The position numbers were made by a program, and so were the translations under genes. Positions 35,087 to 44,285 of a stretch of 64,000 nt of DNA are shown piece after piece. The notes under the pieces were generated by a model. The model made no database searches. It was not told the DNA's origin and worked only from the letters and a program-made list of their open reading frames with translations. This DNA is from Dermabacter vaginalis (GTDB lineage: Bacteria > Actinomycetota > Actinomycetes > Actinomycetales > Dermabacteraceae): NCBI RefSeq assembly GCF_001678905.1, contig NZ_CP012117.1:1054001-1118000 (forward strand), read 5' to 3'. Numbering within the stretch: the stretch's first letter is position 1; each line of letters begins with the position of its first letter.

Positions 35087-35698
35087 ATGAACAGCACAGT
35101 CACGCAGTTGCCGAGCTGGGCGAGCTCGAGCCCGCTCATGGAGAACTATTACCTCACGGAATGGGGTGTCCCTGTCACTGATGAGACCGGCGTTTTTGAG
35201 CGTGTGAGTCTCGAGGTCTTCCAATGCGGGCTCTCGTGGTCCACGATACTTGCGCGCCGCGAGGCTTTCCGCGAGGTTTTTCACTCCTTCGAGGTGGACC
35301 GGGTCGCAGCGATGGGGGAGAGCGACGTCGAGCGCCTTATGGGGGACCGGCGGATCATTCGCAACCGTCGGAAAATCGAAGCGACCATTGGTAATGCTCG
35401 TGCCGCGCAGGTCTTGCGCGAAGAAGGTACCGACCTCGCCACACTCATTTGGAGTTACGTTCCCGAAGAGACGTACGCCCCTCAAGTACAAGAAGAAATC
35501 CCCTCGCGCGATGAAATCTCGACGCGAATGTCGAAGGACCTCAAAGCTCGAGGGTTCTCCTTCGTGGGGCCCACAACCTGTTTCGCCTTGATGGAGGCGA
35601 TTGGAGTTGTGGACACGCACCTCGTGACGTCACCGCGACGCGGTAGCTCGGGTGTTTTCGGTTCCGACGGCCGCCGGGCTGACGCCGCGACGCTTTAG
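35087..35698 (+). CDS. tag: DNA-3-methyladenine glycosylase I
   Basis: This 203-residue Tag-family base-excision enzyme has EWGVPV, the substrate-pocket segment LEVFQCGLSWSTILARR and IIRNRRKIEATIGNA, all in family order. It removes 3-methyladenine from alkylated DNA. It ends 12 bases before the end of the convergent nirD. Confidence 0.92.
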   Translation: MNSTVTQLPSWASSSPLMENYYLTEWGVPVTDETGVFERVSLEVFQCGLSWSTILARREAFREVFHSFEVDRVAAMGESDVERLMGDRRIIRNRRKIEATIGNARAAQVLREEGTDLATLIWSYVPEETYAPQVQEEIPSRDEISTRMSKDLKARGFSFVGPTTCFALMEAIGVVDTHLVTSPRRGSSGVFGSDGRRADAATL

Positions 35699-35710
35699 GT
35701 GAGGTCGAGG

Positions 35711-36064
35711 TTAGGCGGGATTTTTCGAATCGAGATCAACCTCGATCACGCCGTCACTCACGCGCGAATCGTAAACGGGCAGTGTGTAGGCATCGCTCCC
35801 GTAGCATTGACCATTCTCAAGGTCGTAGACCTCTTTGTAAATGGGGCTGGCGAGTGTGGGGCGTGAAGCGCCTTCCACGGTGCGGTCACCCACGATGCCG
35901 CGCGACATAACCCCCTGCTGGGTGCGCGGATCCACATTCGAGACAACGTAGATCTTGCCATTCCACGCCTTCACCACGGCAACCTGCTCGGTGCCGAAGA
36001 GCGCCGCTTCAGGCAGGTCCTGGTTGATGTCGGTCTCCTTGCAGATGCTCTGCCAGTTGCTCAT
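35711..36064 (-). CDS. nirD: Nitrite reductase small subunit NirD
   Basis: This 117-residue protein of the NirD/Rieske_2 fold starts NWQSICKETD and contains QVAVVKAWNGKIYVVSN and SPIYKEVYDL. The Rieske cysteine/histidine ligands are absent, as expected for NirD. It supports NirB in NADH-dependent nitrite reduction to ammonium. ATG at 36064 is preferred because GAGGAC lies just upstream. Unusually it is transcribed away from nirB, not behind it. Confidence 0.92.
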   Translation of the reverse strand: MSNWQSICKETDINQDLPEAALFGTEQVAVVKAWNGKIYVVSNVDPRTQQGVMSRGIVGDRTVEGASRPTLASPIYKEVYDLENGQCYGSDAYTLPVYDSRVSDGVIEVDLDSKNPA

Positions 36065-36292
36065 GGTCGTCCTCGCTTGTCGGTCAAGTGGCGGGCAATG
36101 TCGATGGCGGGAGAGTTCGGCCAAAACTGTGTTTGGCCTGCGGCGTAGCGGACCAAAGTCCCCCGTGGAACTCGTGTGGACCGGCGCGAAAAATCCCTCG
36201 CTTGTGCACCTCCACTGTACTCGAAAACGGGAGCCGATTTTGTGTAGGGTGGAAAGACATCTACACCCCTAAGCCTTGAAGTAGGAGCTGCC

Positions 36293-39001
36293 GTGAGCAC
36301 TACCGATGTTGCCCTCAACTCTGAAACCGCTAACGAGGATGCTCTCGTCAAGCACGTCGTCGTCGTGGGCGGCGGTCCTGCCGCGCAGCGCTTCGCCGAA
36401 ACGATGCAGGCACGCGACAAAGCCGGTGCCTACAAGATCACCGTCATCTCCGAAGAAAAGGTCGAACCCTACGATCGTGTCAACCTCGCGAAGCGCTGGG
36501 ACAAGAGCTACGACCTGACCCTCGGCGACCGCTCGCTGTGGGAGGATCCGCATATCGACCTGCGCCTCGGCGATCGCGTGAACTCGATTGAAACGGACTC
36601 GAAGCTCGTACGCACGTCCTCCGGCACGGTCTACGGCTACGACGAGCTCGTGCTCGCGACCGGTTCTAACGCCTTCACCCCGCCCATTAGTGGCTGGGAT
36701 ACGAAGGGTGTTTTCGTGTACCGCACCGTTGACGACGTTGACGGCATGAGCGCCACCGTCGAGGGGCTCAAGAACGACGCCAAGCGCACGGGCAAGGCAG
36801 TCGTGCTCGGTGGCGGTCTTCTCGGTCTCGAGGCTGCGGGCGGTCTCGCGAGCGAAGGCTACGAAGTGCACCTCGTTGAGCTTGCGGGCTGGCTCATGCC
36901 TTCGCAGCTTGACGAGGGCGGTGGCAACCTTCTCAACCGCCTCATTGAACAGCGCGGCATCGTGCTCCACACGGGCGTGAGCCTCGAGCAGGTGCTGCCC
37001 CGCGTCGAATACCGCAAGGGCAATACCGCTGACGAAGAGGCGATTAATGCCGCCGCCTCCAACGTGCGTGGCGTGAAGCTTTCCGACGGCACCGAACTCG
37101 ACGCCGACCTCGTGTGCCTCGCCGTCGGTATCCGCCCCCGCGACGAGCTCGGCAAGGTCAACGGCTTCGAAATGGGCCCGCGCGGCGGCATTATGGTCGG
37201 CCAGGATTGCCGCACCTCGGTTGAACACGTCTGGGCAATCGGCGAATGTGCCGCCATGGAAGGCCGCACGATCGGCCTCGTGGCCCCCGCCAACACGATG
37301 GCCGAGGTCGTTGCCGACCAGCTCCTCGGCGGCGAGAAGCTCTTCGGCGAAATCGACGGCTCGACCAAGCTCAAGCTTTCGGGCATCGATGTCGCAAGCT
37401 TCGGCGATGCGAAGGGCGCCGAGAAGGACTCGCTCGACGTGGTGTACGCCGATCCCACGCGTGGCATCTATCAGCGCCTCGTGATGAGCCCCGATGCAGC
37501 CGTTCTCCGCGGCGGCATCCTCGTGGGCGACGCTTCGAACTACTCGACGCTTCGCGCGTACATCGGCCGCGAGCTTCCGGGTGATCCCGCCGCTTACCTC
37601 GCTGCGGGTGGCGGCGAGGTTCCTGACTCGGGCGACATGCCCGACGACGTCATCGTCTGCTCGTGCAACAACATCTCCGCGGGCACCATCAAGGCAGCGA
37701 TCAACGGTGAGGGCGACTTCGCCGAAGCGTGCCACGATATTCCGTCAATCAAGGCTGCCACCACGGCAGGCACCCAGTGTGGCTCGTGTGTGCCCCTTTT
37801 GACCAAGATCCTCGGCAACGAGCTCGCAAAGTCGGGCATTGCCATGTCGCGCGGGCTCTGCGAACACTTCTCGATGCCCCGCGCCGAGCTGTTCCAGATC
37901 GTGAAGGAACATGACCTCAAGAGCTTCCCCGAGGTGATCGGTCGCTACGGTCAGGGCAACGGCTGCGATGTGTGTAAGCCGGTCGTGGCGTCGATTCTTG
38001 CGTCGCTTCGCGACGACTACATTCTCGGCAAGGGCCTGCAGGAACTTCAGGACACAAACGATCGCTTTATCGCGAACATGCAAAAGGATGGCACCTATTC
38101 GGTGATTCCCCGCATGCCCGGCGGCGAAGTGAACCCCGAAGCCCTCGTGGTTCTCGCCGAAGTTGCACGCGACTTCAACCTCTACACCAAGATCACGGGT
38201 GCGCAGCGCATCGGCCTCTTCGGAGCTCGCCTCGAGCAGCTCCCGAACATTTGGACTCGCCTCGTTGAGGCCGGATTCGAATCGGGCCAGGCATACGGCA
38301 AGAGCCTCCGCGCCGTGAAGAGCTGCGTGGGTACGGACTGGTGCCGCTTCGGCCAGCAGGATTCGGTTGGCATGGCCGTGCTTCTCGAGAACCGCTACAA
38401 GGGGCTTCGTTCGCCCCACAAGTTCAAGCTTGGTGTTTCGGGCTGTGCGCGCGAATGTGCGGAGGCCCGCGGCAAGGATATCGGCGTCATTGCGACCGAC
38501 AAGGGCTGGAACCTCTACGTTGGCGGCAACGGCGGCTTCACGCCTCGCCACGCCGACGAATTCGCGCACGACCTGAGCGACGAAGAACTCGTGAAGTACG
38601 TTGACCGCTTCTTCATGTACTACATCTCGGATGCCGACAAGCTCCAGCGCACGGCGTCGTGGGTGGAGGCACGCGGCATCGACCACGTCAAGGAAGCCGT
38701 GCTCGAGGATTCGCTCGGCATGGGCGAGCAGTGGGAACACGAGATGCAGAAGTTCGTGGACAACCACAAGGACGAGTGGGTCGAGGCCGTGAAGGATCCC
38801 GAGAAGCTCTCGCGCTTCCGTTCGTTCATCAACGCCCCCGAGACCCCGGACCCGCTGTTCGCGCGTGTTCCGATGCGCGATCAGAATCGCCCGGCCACCC
38901 TTGAGGAGCGCGAACAGGTGTTGATCTCCGGCCCGGTGATCTCCTTCCGAGATGCGCATGGCCAGGAGGTTCCCGCCGCGCAGGTTCTCGAGCGCAAGTA
39001 A
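36293..39001 (+). CDS. nirB: NADH-dependent nitrite reductase large subunit NirB
   Basis: This 902-residue enzyme has an FAD/NADH domain with VVVGGGPAAQRF and GGGLLGLEAAGGL (about 20-420), a BFD-like [2Fe-2S] region with CSCNN and CGSC (about 455-510), a ferredoxin-like half-domain, and the siroheme/[4Fe-4S] module. Cluster cysteines lie in SCVGTDWCRFG and SGCARECAEARG. It reduces nitrite to ammonium. The GTG start has TAGGAG upstream. The siroheme genes follow directly, so cofactor and enzyme are probably made together. Confidence 0.96.
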   Translation: MSTTDVALNSETANEDALVKHVVVVGGGPAAQRFAETMQARDKAGAYKITVISEEKVEPYDRVNLAKRWDKSYDLTLGDRSLWEDPHIDLRLGDRVNSIETDSKLVRTSSGTVYGYDELVLATGSNAFTPPISGWDTKGVFVYRTVDDVDGMSATVEGLKNDAKRTGKAVVLGGGLLGLEAAGGLASEGYEVHLVELAGWLMPSQLDEGGGNLLNRLIEQRGIVLHTGVSLEQVLPRVEYRKGNTADEEAINAAASNVRGVKLSDGTELDADLVCLAVGIRPRDELGKVNGFEMGPRGGIMVGQDCRTSVEHVWAIGECAAMEGRTIGLVAPANTMAEVVADQLLGGEKLFGEIDGSTKLKLSGIDVASFGDAKGAEKDSLDVVYADPTRGIYQRLVMSPDAAVLRGGILVGDASNYSTLRAYIGRELPGDPAAYLAAGGGEVPDSGDMPDDVIVCSCNNISAGTIKAAINGEGDFAEACHDIPSIKAATTAGTQCGSCVPLLTKILGNELAKSGIAMSRGLCEHFSMPRAELFQIVKEHDLKSFPEVIGRYGQGNGCDVCKPVVASILASLRDDYILGKGLQELQDTNDRFIANMQKDGTYSVIPRMPGGEVNPEALVVLAEVARDFNLYTKITGAQRIGLFGARLEQLPNIWTRLVEAGFESGQAYGKSLRAVKSCVGTDWCRFGQQDSVGMAVLLENRYKGLRSPHKFKLGVSGCARECAEARGKDIGVIATDKGWNLYVGGNGGFTPRHADEFAHDLSDEELVKYVDRFFMYYISDADKLQRTASWVEARGIDHVKEAVLEDSLGMGEQWEHEMQKFVDNHKDEWVEAVKDPEKLSRFRSFINAPETPDPLFARVPMRDQNRPATLEEREQVLISGPVISFRDAHGQEVPAAQVLERK

Positions 39002-39005
39002 CTTC

Positions 39006-40094
39006 GTGAAGGCTTCTGATCTCTCAGTAGCCCACCGGTGGCAGAGCCGCGCCGTTGATCTTACGGATCACCGCGGCCCCGCCACCTGGCGGGCGGCGCA
39101 AGCTCTCGCGCATGAGGGCGCTGCGGTATATGTCGGCGACTCCCCTGCTCGGGAACGCGCCCACGGGTTCGACCAGCTTGCGAAGGCACGTGGACTCGAG
39201 CAACTGACCCTCCAATGGGCGGCGGAGCCACGAGGCGTCATCAGTTTTGACGCATGCCCGCCCCACGCCGAAAAGATTGCGCTCCATGAGGTTGAGGAAC
39301 CGTCGGAAAGTGGGGAGAATCCCGCCGGCGTTGTGACGCTCGTAGGCGGTGGCCCAGGAGATCCGAGCCTCCTGACCGTGGCTGCACTTACAGCGATTGC
39401 GCGTGCCGACGTCGTTCTTCTTGATCGGCTTGGGATTGCACTGAACGTTGTGGACCTCGCGCCCGCCGCCCTCGTGATCGATGTGGGGAAAGCCCCGGGC
39501 CGCCACAAAATGTCGCAAGAATCGATCAACGAGACCATGCTGGCTTTCGCCCGCGCGGGTGCGCGGGTTGTGCGTCTCAAGGGCGGCGATCCGTTTATTT
39601 TCGGGCGCGGTGGCGAAGAGTGGCGTTTCCTCGCGGAACAGGGGATCCGTGTCGACGTTGTTCCCGGCCTGACGAGTGCCCTGAGCGTTCCCGCACACGC
39701 GGGAGTTTCAGCGACGTATCGTGAGGTCACGCGCGCCGTCACGATCATGTCGGGCCATCAGCCATTCAACCAGGCCGAACTCTCTTCTCTCGTGTCTCTT
39801 GGAAGCACCATCGTGATCCTCATGGGAGTCGCGACCTTCCCCTCAACCGTCGCGGGGCTTCGAAAGGCCGGCCTGCCCGATTCTACGGGCGTTGCACTCC
39901 TCGAGCAGGGGTACACCGCGAACGAACGGCACACCTTTACGACGCTCGGCGCCGCGATCGACGATGCGCGCGCCCGAGGTGTCACGAATCCCGCCGTCAT
40001 CGTCATTGGCGACGTCGTGAACGTCAGGGAAGCGTCGGCAGAAATCGTCGAAGCCTGCACCGATCGCTCTACTGAAGGAGAGGAACTCGCGTGA
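39006..40094 (+). CDS. cobA: Uroporphyrinogen-III C-methyltransferase with N-terminal extension
   Basis: The SUMT domain starts near residue 109 with VTLVGGGPGDPSLLT and continues with RLKGGDPFIFGRGGEE, VPGLTSALS and AVTIMSGH. It makes precorrin-2 for siroheme. The N-terminal 108 residues contain WRAAQALAHEGAAVYVGD, which looks like part of a Rossmann-type unit, but a GxGxxG motif is missing. The start is uncertain: GTG at 39006 lies 4 bases after the nirB stop and has no clear ribosome site; the frame also extends back into nirB. Confidence 0.88.
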   Translation: MKASDLSVAHRWQSRAVDLTDHRGPATWRAAQALAHEGAAVYVGDSPARERAHGFDQLAKARGLEQLTLQWAAEPRGVISFDACPPHAEKIALHEVEEPSESGENPAGVVTLVGGGPGDPSLLTVAALTAIARADVVLLDRLGIALNVVDLAPAALVIDVGKAPGRHKMSQESINETMLAFARAGARVVRLKGGDPFIFGRGGEEWRFLAEQGIRVDVVPGLTSALSVPAHAGVSATYREVTRAVTIMSGHQPFNQAELSSLVSLGSTIVILMGVATFPSTVAGLRKAGLPDSTGVALLEQGYTANERHTFTTLGAAIDDARARGVTNPAVIVIGDVVNVREASAEIVEACTDRSTEGEELA

Positions 40095-40936
40095 GTCACC
40101 CCAACCCCACGAGCCCGATTGACTCTCACGAGCGTCCTCTCGAGGGCCTCCGCGTGGCCGTGACCGCGGCACGCCGTGCCAACGACCAGATCGTCGCTCT
40201 TGAGCGAGCTGGTGCGAGCACCGTACATGCCCCGACGATGCGGATCGTGCCGGTAGAAGATGACACCGCCCTCATTGACGAAACCCGCGCACTCCTTGAG
40301 GCGGCACCGCCTACGTTCTTCGTGACGACCGGGCAAGGCATCAACTCGTGGCTCCAGATTCTCGAGGAGCCTCTCAAACAGCAGGTCCTCGACTACCTCT
40401 CGTCAACTCAGATCATTTGCCGCGGCGCCAAAGGGCGCGGCGCGGTTCGTAAGTGGGGCCTTCCCGACGCGCCGAGCAGTGAAAAGGAAACGAGCACGTC
40501 GATGGTGGAACTCGCCCTCGAGCTCGGTATTGCCGAGGGCCCCGTGGGCCTTCAGCGTCATGGCTACGTTCCCGAAAAGGCGCTTGCCCCGCTCGGTGAC
40601 CGTGAAGTGTATGTGGTGGCTCCCTACCGTTGGGAGCTCGCGGAAGACGTCACGCCCGTGCACAATCTCGTGAAGAGCATCATCGCTCGCGAGGTTGATG
40701 CCGTGACGTTCACGGCGGCCCCGGCAGTTGTGGCGTTGTGTGAGGTGGCCGCCGAAATGGGTGCTCGTGAGGAGCTCCTCGAAGCCTTCGGCAGCGATGT
40801 GCTTCCGGTTGCCGTCGGACACGTCACCGCCGAACCCCTCGAAGACGAGGGTCTTGTGCCGCTGTACCCCGAGCGCGAGCGACTTGGGGCGATGGTCAAG
40901 CTCATGGGGGAGAAGCTCAGTCCTCGCGGGCGCTGA
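40091..40936 (+). CDS. hemD: Uroporphyrinogen-III synthase
   Basis: This 281-residue HemD-fold protein has LRVAVTAARRANDQI at the N-terminus and DAVTFTAAPAVVALCE in the second lobe. It supplies uroporphyrinogen III to the adjacent methyltransferase. The GTG start overlaps the preceding stop (GTGA). Its 3' end overlaps the convergent ferrochelatase by 20 bases. HemD sequences diverge strongly, so assignment rests partly on the neighbours. Confidence 0.83.
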   Translation: MSHPNPTSPIDSHERPLEGLRVAVTAARRANDQIVALERAGASTVHAPTMRIVPVEDDTALIDETRALLEAAPPTFFVTTGQGINSWLQILEEPLKQQVLDYLSSTQIICRGAKGRGAVRKWGLPDAPSSEKETSTSMVELALELGIAEGPVGLQRHGYVPEKALAPLGDREVYVVAPYRWELAEDVTPVHNLVKSIIAREVDAVTFTAAPAVVALCEVAAEMGAREELLEAFGSDVLPVAVGHVTAEPLEDEGLVPLYPERERLGAMVKLMGEKLSPRGR

Positions 40937-41639
40937 TCGCTTCCAGCGCGGTTTCGTAGCGTGCCGCCACGGTCGGAGCGAGAGCATCGCCGAGGTGCGC
41001 GAGAACCTGCCAGCCGGCCCCTTTGGCGCGTTCACGTGCCTTATCGAGCAAAAGCCCGGGCGCAGTGAAAAGGGGCAGAACCGTGCCCGGCGTGTTGGCG
41101 GCTTCGAGACGGTCGTTTAAGCGCGGGGCACACGTGGCGAAACGCGCGCGCACATCCCGGCCCGTACGCTTGGCGAGTGCGGTCGCGAGCGACTCCACCG
41201 TTTCATTAGCGCCGGGGCGAGAGGAACCAACGGCGAGCAGAACGATTTCGCCGCGTGCACTTTGATCCTCGGTGCCGGCCAGATGAGTCTCAAGAACATC
41301 GACGAGATCCTCACCCGTGCCGATCACGTCAGCCTGGACGAGATCGAGGCCGTGGGCGAGCGTCGCGTCACGCAGCTCGCTCGGCGCATCCTCTGTTGCG
41401 TGATAGGCCTCAGTGAAAAGGAGAGGTACAGCGATCGCCGAGGAGTACCCGTGGTCGGCAAGCGCGCCCGCCACCTCTGGAATCGACGGCGAGGCGAAAT
41501 CCTCGAGGTACGCCGCGTGAGCCTCGACCCCGAGAATCGCGCCCGCTTTGGCCACAAGTGATTCGGTGGCGACCGCAGCGGCGGGGTTGCGGCTGCCGTG
41601 GGCGATGCCTATGAGGGCGGGTGTTTCGGTGTGCATCAT
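40917..41639 (-). CDS. Sirohydrochlorin chelatase (CbiX/SirB-like)
   Basis: This 240-residue two-lobed protein has the chelatase motif GIAHGSRNP at the N-terminus, AVPLLFTEAYHATEDAP with metal-binding His and Glu, and VLLAVGSSRPGANE starting the second lobe. It should insert iron into sirohydrochlorin for NirB. It is encoded opposite to nirB-cobA-hemD, downstream of the fetB-like gene (gap of 9 bases). Two adjacent ATG codons are possible starts. Confidence 0.88.
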   Translation of the reverse strand: MMHTETPALIGIAHGSRNPAAAVATESLVAKAGAILGVEAHAAYLEDFASPSIPEVAGALADHGYSSAIAVPLLFTEAYHATEDAPSELRDATLAHGLDLVQADVIGTGEDLVDVLETHLAGTEDQSARGEIVLLAVGSSRPGANETVESLATALAKRTGRDVRARFATCAPRLNDRLEAANTPGTVLPLFTAPGLLLDKARERAKGAGWQVLAHLGDALAPTVAARYETALEAISARED

Positions 41640-41648
41640 GCAAAAACC

Positions 41649-42422
41649 CTACCCGAGGTGGGATTTTTTCTCGCTTACGGCGCGCGAGGGGCGCCCGTTC
41701 GCGACGGGGTCCGAGCCCCACATCACGAGCGCCGCCGCGACCGTCCCCGTTGCCATGATGCCTGCAAGCACGAGAAGTTGGAACCGGCCTGCTTCGAGGG
41801 GGGAGGCACCCGCGAAGACAGCCCCCACGAATGCCCCCGGCATCGTGACAATGCCCGTCACACGCGTTTGATCAACGTTCGGAATGAGCGCCTCACTCAT
41901 CGCCCTCGAGGCAATATCGCGCACTGCCCGGCGATTTGTCGCACCGAGCGCGAGCCACCCTTCGATCTCACCCCAATGCTCAGCGACGTCCTGGATGAGC
42001 CTGCGGCCCGAAAGCGTCACGACGCTCATGGCATTCCCCGTGATAATGCCGCCAAAGGCGAGAAGGTTCTGGCCCGTGAACTCGAGTGCCCCGGTGAGGA
42101 ATACCGCAAGCACGGAGATCGCGACTGCGGCGGTCATGGCCCCTGCCACAAGCGCGACCGTGCGCGCATTGGCCCCGAGTCGGCGTGAGGAGGTCCAAAT
42201 GCCGAAACCAAGCATGATGAGCAGTGCGAGGAAAACGTAGGTGACCTGCGTAATCGCGATGCTGAGAACACTTGCGAGGATCGCGAGTTGCACGAGCGCC
42301 CGCAGCAGTGCCACGGCGGGATCAGCCCACTTTGGTACCGTCCAGGCGCGCCTAAGCGCCAGGGTGAGAGCGAGGCAGAGCGCTAAAGCAACCGCTGTCG
42401 ACACAAGAGAAACGGTGCTCAC
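41649..42422 (-). CDS. FetB/YbbM-type ABC transporter permease
   Basis: This 257-residue protein with about seven membrane helices belongs to the UPF0014 family. GNAMSVVTLSGRRL and GATNRRAVRDI in the cytosolic loop, and PGAFVGAVFAGASP are typical. FetB with the ATPase FetA is linked to iron export/homeostasis. No ATPase gene is adjacent, so it either uses a distant partner or works differently. GTG at 42422 has GGAGGAG upstream, 16 bases after the metG stop. Confidence 0.82.
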   Translation of the reverse strand: MSTVSLVSTAVALALCLALTLALRRAWTVPKWADPAVALLRALVQLAILASVLSIAITQVTYVFLALLIMLGFGIWTSSRRLGANARTVALVAGAMTAAVAISVLAVFLTGALEFTGQNLLAFGGIITGNAMSVVTLSGRRLIQDVAEHWGEIEGWLALGATNRRAVRDIASRAMSEALIPNVDQTRVTGIVTMPGAFVGAVFAGASPLEAGRFQLLVLAGIMATGTVAAALVMWGSDPVANGRPSRAVSEKKSHLG

Positions 42423-42437
42423 GGCGCTCCTCCCGAA

Positions 42438-44234
42438 CTATTCGCTTGCGACCCCGAGGCGCTCGAGCTCCTCTTCGACAATGCTGGGGTCGAGCTTCTG
42501 GAAAATCGGCTTGGGCTTTGCGACCGGAGCGCCCACCGTGACATCGCGATGCCCCCACGCAGGAACGTGCGTGTAATCGCCCGTGATGATGGGGTAGGTG
42601 GCGTCGGCATCGAGATCCTCAACCTCTTCGATGCGTGGCATCGGCGCGATCTCGAGCGTGCCGCCCAGAACCTTCTCGACCTGGTTTGCGGAGAACGGCA
42701 GGAACGGCGAGAGCATCGTGTTGAGGTCGGTCACGGCCTGCGCCAGTACATGCAGAATCGTGAGGAGGCGAGGGCGCTCTTCTTCGGCTTTGAGCTTGAA
42801 CGGCTCGGTCGCCGACACGTACGCGTTCGCTTCTCCCACGAGATGCATGATTTCGGCAATGGCCGCCCTCTGGCGGTGGGTGCGAATGAGGTTTCCGACG
42901 GTGTCAAAGCCCTCGGTGATCTTCGTCAGGAGGGCGTTGTCTGCTTCCGTGAGCTCGCCAGCTGCGGGAATTTCACCCACGTTCTTGGCGATCATGGCAG
43001 CGGTGCGGTTCACGAGGTTGCCCCATCCGGCAACGAGCTCGTTGTTCGTGCGCGACACGAACTCGCTCCACGTGAAGTCTGCGTCCTGGTTTTCGGGGCC
43101 AGCCGCGGAAATGAAGTAGCGCAGGGCATCGGCCTGGTAGCGTTCGAGGACATCGCGCACATAAATGACGACGCCCTTTGAGCTCGAAAACTTCTTCCCC
43201 TCCATCGTGAGGAACTCCGAACTCACGACCTCCGTCGGAAGATTGAGGGTGCCGAGCCTTCCCGGCTCACCGCCCTTGCTGCCGCCGCCGTTGTGCGCAA
43301 TGAGCTCAGCCGGCCAAATCTGCGAGTGGAAAACGATGTTGTCCTTGCCCATGAAGTAGTAGGAAAGAGCCTCGGGGTCGTTCCACCACTTGCGCCACGC
43401 TTCCGGATCGCCGGTGCGGCGCGCCCACTCAATCGAAGCGGAGAGGTAACCGATCACGGCATCGAACCACACGTATAGGCGCTTCGTGGGCTGATCTTCC
43501 CAGCCGGGAACGGGGATGCCCCAGTCGATGTCGCGGGTCATCGCGCGTGGCTTGATGTCCTTGAGGATGTTCTGACTGAAGCGAATCACGTTCGGGCGCC
43601 ACAGCCCCGTGGCCTCGCGCTCATCGAGCCACTTGCCGAGTGCATCGGCGAGTGCGGGCAGGTCGAGGAAGTAGTGGGTGGTTTCGATGAACTTCGGGGT
43701 TTCGCCGTTGATCTTTGAGACCGGGTCGATGAGGTCGGTCGGGTCGAGTTGGTTGCCGCATGCGTCGCATTGGTCGCCGCGGGCGCCGGGTGTCTTGCAC
43801 AGCGGGCATGTGCCTTCGATGTAGCGGTCGGGGAGTGTGCGGCCGGTCGACGGGGAGATTGCGCCCCGCGTCACCTTTTCGATCATGTAGCCGTTGTCGC
43901 GCACGGTCGTGAACATTTCCTGCACGATCGCGTAGTGATTGCCGGAAGTCGTGCGCGTGAATAGGTCGTAGGAGAGCCCGAGGTTCACGAGGTCCTCAAC
44001 GATCACGCGGTTGTTGCGATCGGCAAGCTCGCGCGCCGTAATTCCTTCTTGATCGGCAGCCACGAGGATCGGGGTTCCGTGTTCATCGGTTCCCGAGACC
44101 ATGAGCACGTCGTGCCCGGCCATGCGCATGTAGCGCGAGAAAACATCGGAGGGGACACCGAATCCGGCAACGTGGCCGATGTGGCGGGGTCCGTTTGCAT
44201 AGGGCCAGGCGACAGCAGAAAGCACAGTACTCAT
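42438..44234 (-). CDS. metG: Methionyl-tRNA synthetase
   Basis: This 598-residue class I synthetase has the HIGH motif as RHIGH, a zinc knuckle with CPLCKTPG and CDACGN, and the KMSKS counterpart KFSSSKG. It lacks the C-terminal tRNA-binding domain present in some MetG proteins. TAGAAT lies 9 bases upstream, so the leader is about 2 bases or absent. It is divergent from UGPase. Confidence 0.96.
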   Translation of the reverse strand: MSTVLSAVAWPYANGPRHIGHVAGFGVPSDVFSRYMRMAGHDVLMVSGTDEHGTPILVAADQEGITARELADRNNRVIVEDLVNLGLSYDLFTRTTSGNHYAIVQEMFTTVRDNGYMIEKVTRGAISPSTGRTLPDRYIEGTCPLCKTPGARGDQCDACGNQLDPTDLIDPVSKINGETPKFIETTHYFLDLPALADALGKWLDEREATGLWRPNVIRFSQNILKDIKPRAMTRDIDWGIPVPGWEDQPTKRLYVWFDAVIGYLSASIEWARRTGDPEAWRKWWNDPEALSYYFMGKDNIVFHSQIWPAELIAHNGGGSKGGEPGRLGTLNLPTEVVSSEFLTMEGKKFSSSKGVVIYVRDVLERYQADALRYFISAAGPENQDADFTWSEFVSRTNNELVAGWGNLVNRTAAMIAKNVGEIPAAGELTEADNALLTKITEGFDTVGNLIRTHRQRAAIAEIMHLVGEANAYVSATEPFKLKAEEERPRLLTILHVLAQAVTDLNTMLSPFLPFSANQVEKVLGGTLEIAPMPRIEEVEDLDADATYPIITGDYTHVPAWGHRDVTVGAPVAKPKPIFQKLDPSIVEEELERLGVASE

Positions 44235-44243
44235 AGGGCACCA

Positions 44244-44249
44244 ATTCTA
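44244..44249 (-). promoter_or_regulatory. -10 box of a near-leaderless metG promoter
   Basis: TAGAAT on the minus strand is followed by 9 bases and the metG ATG at 44234. It lies back to back with the UGPase promoter in a 51-base divergent region. Confidence 0.45.
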
Positions 44250-44273
44250 CGACGTTTTATGAGGGAAGCGCCT

Positions 44274-44279
44274 TATCCT
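44274..44279 (+). promoter_or_regulatory. -10 box of a leaderless promoter for UGPase
   Basis: TATCCT is followed by 6 bases (GGACTC) and ATG at 44286, with no Shine-Dalgarno sequence. Confidence 0.5.
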
Positions 44280-44285
44280 GGACTC

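Noticed and set aside
36269-38959. Two long minus-strand frames (488 and 404 codons)
   Set aside because: Both mirror nirB codons; the real gene has full domain support.
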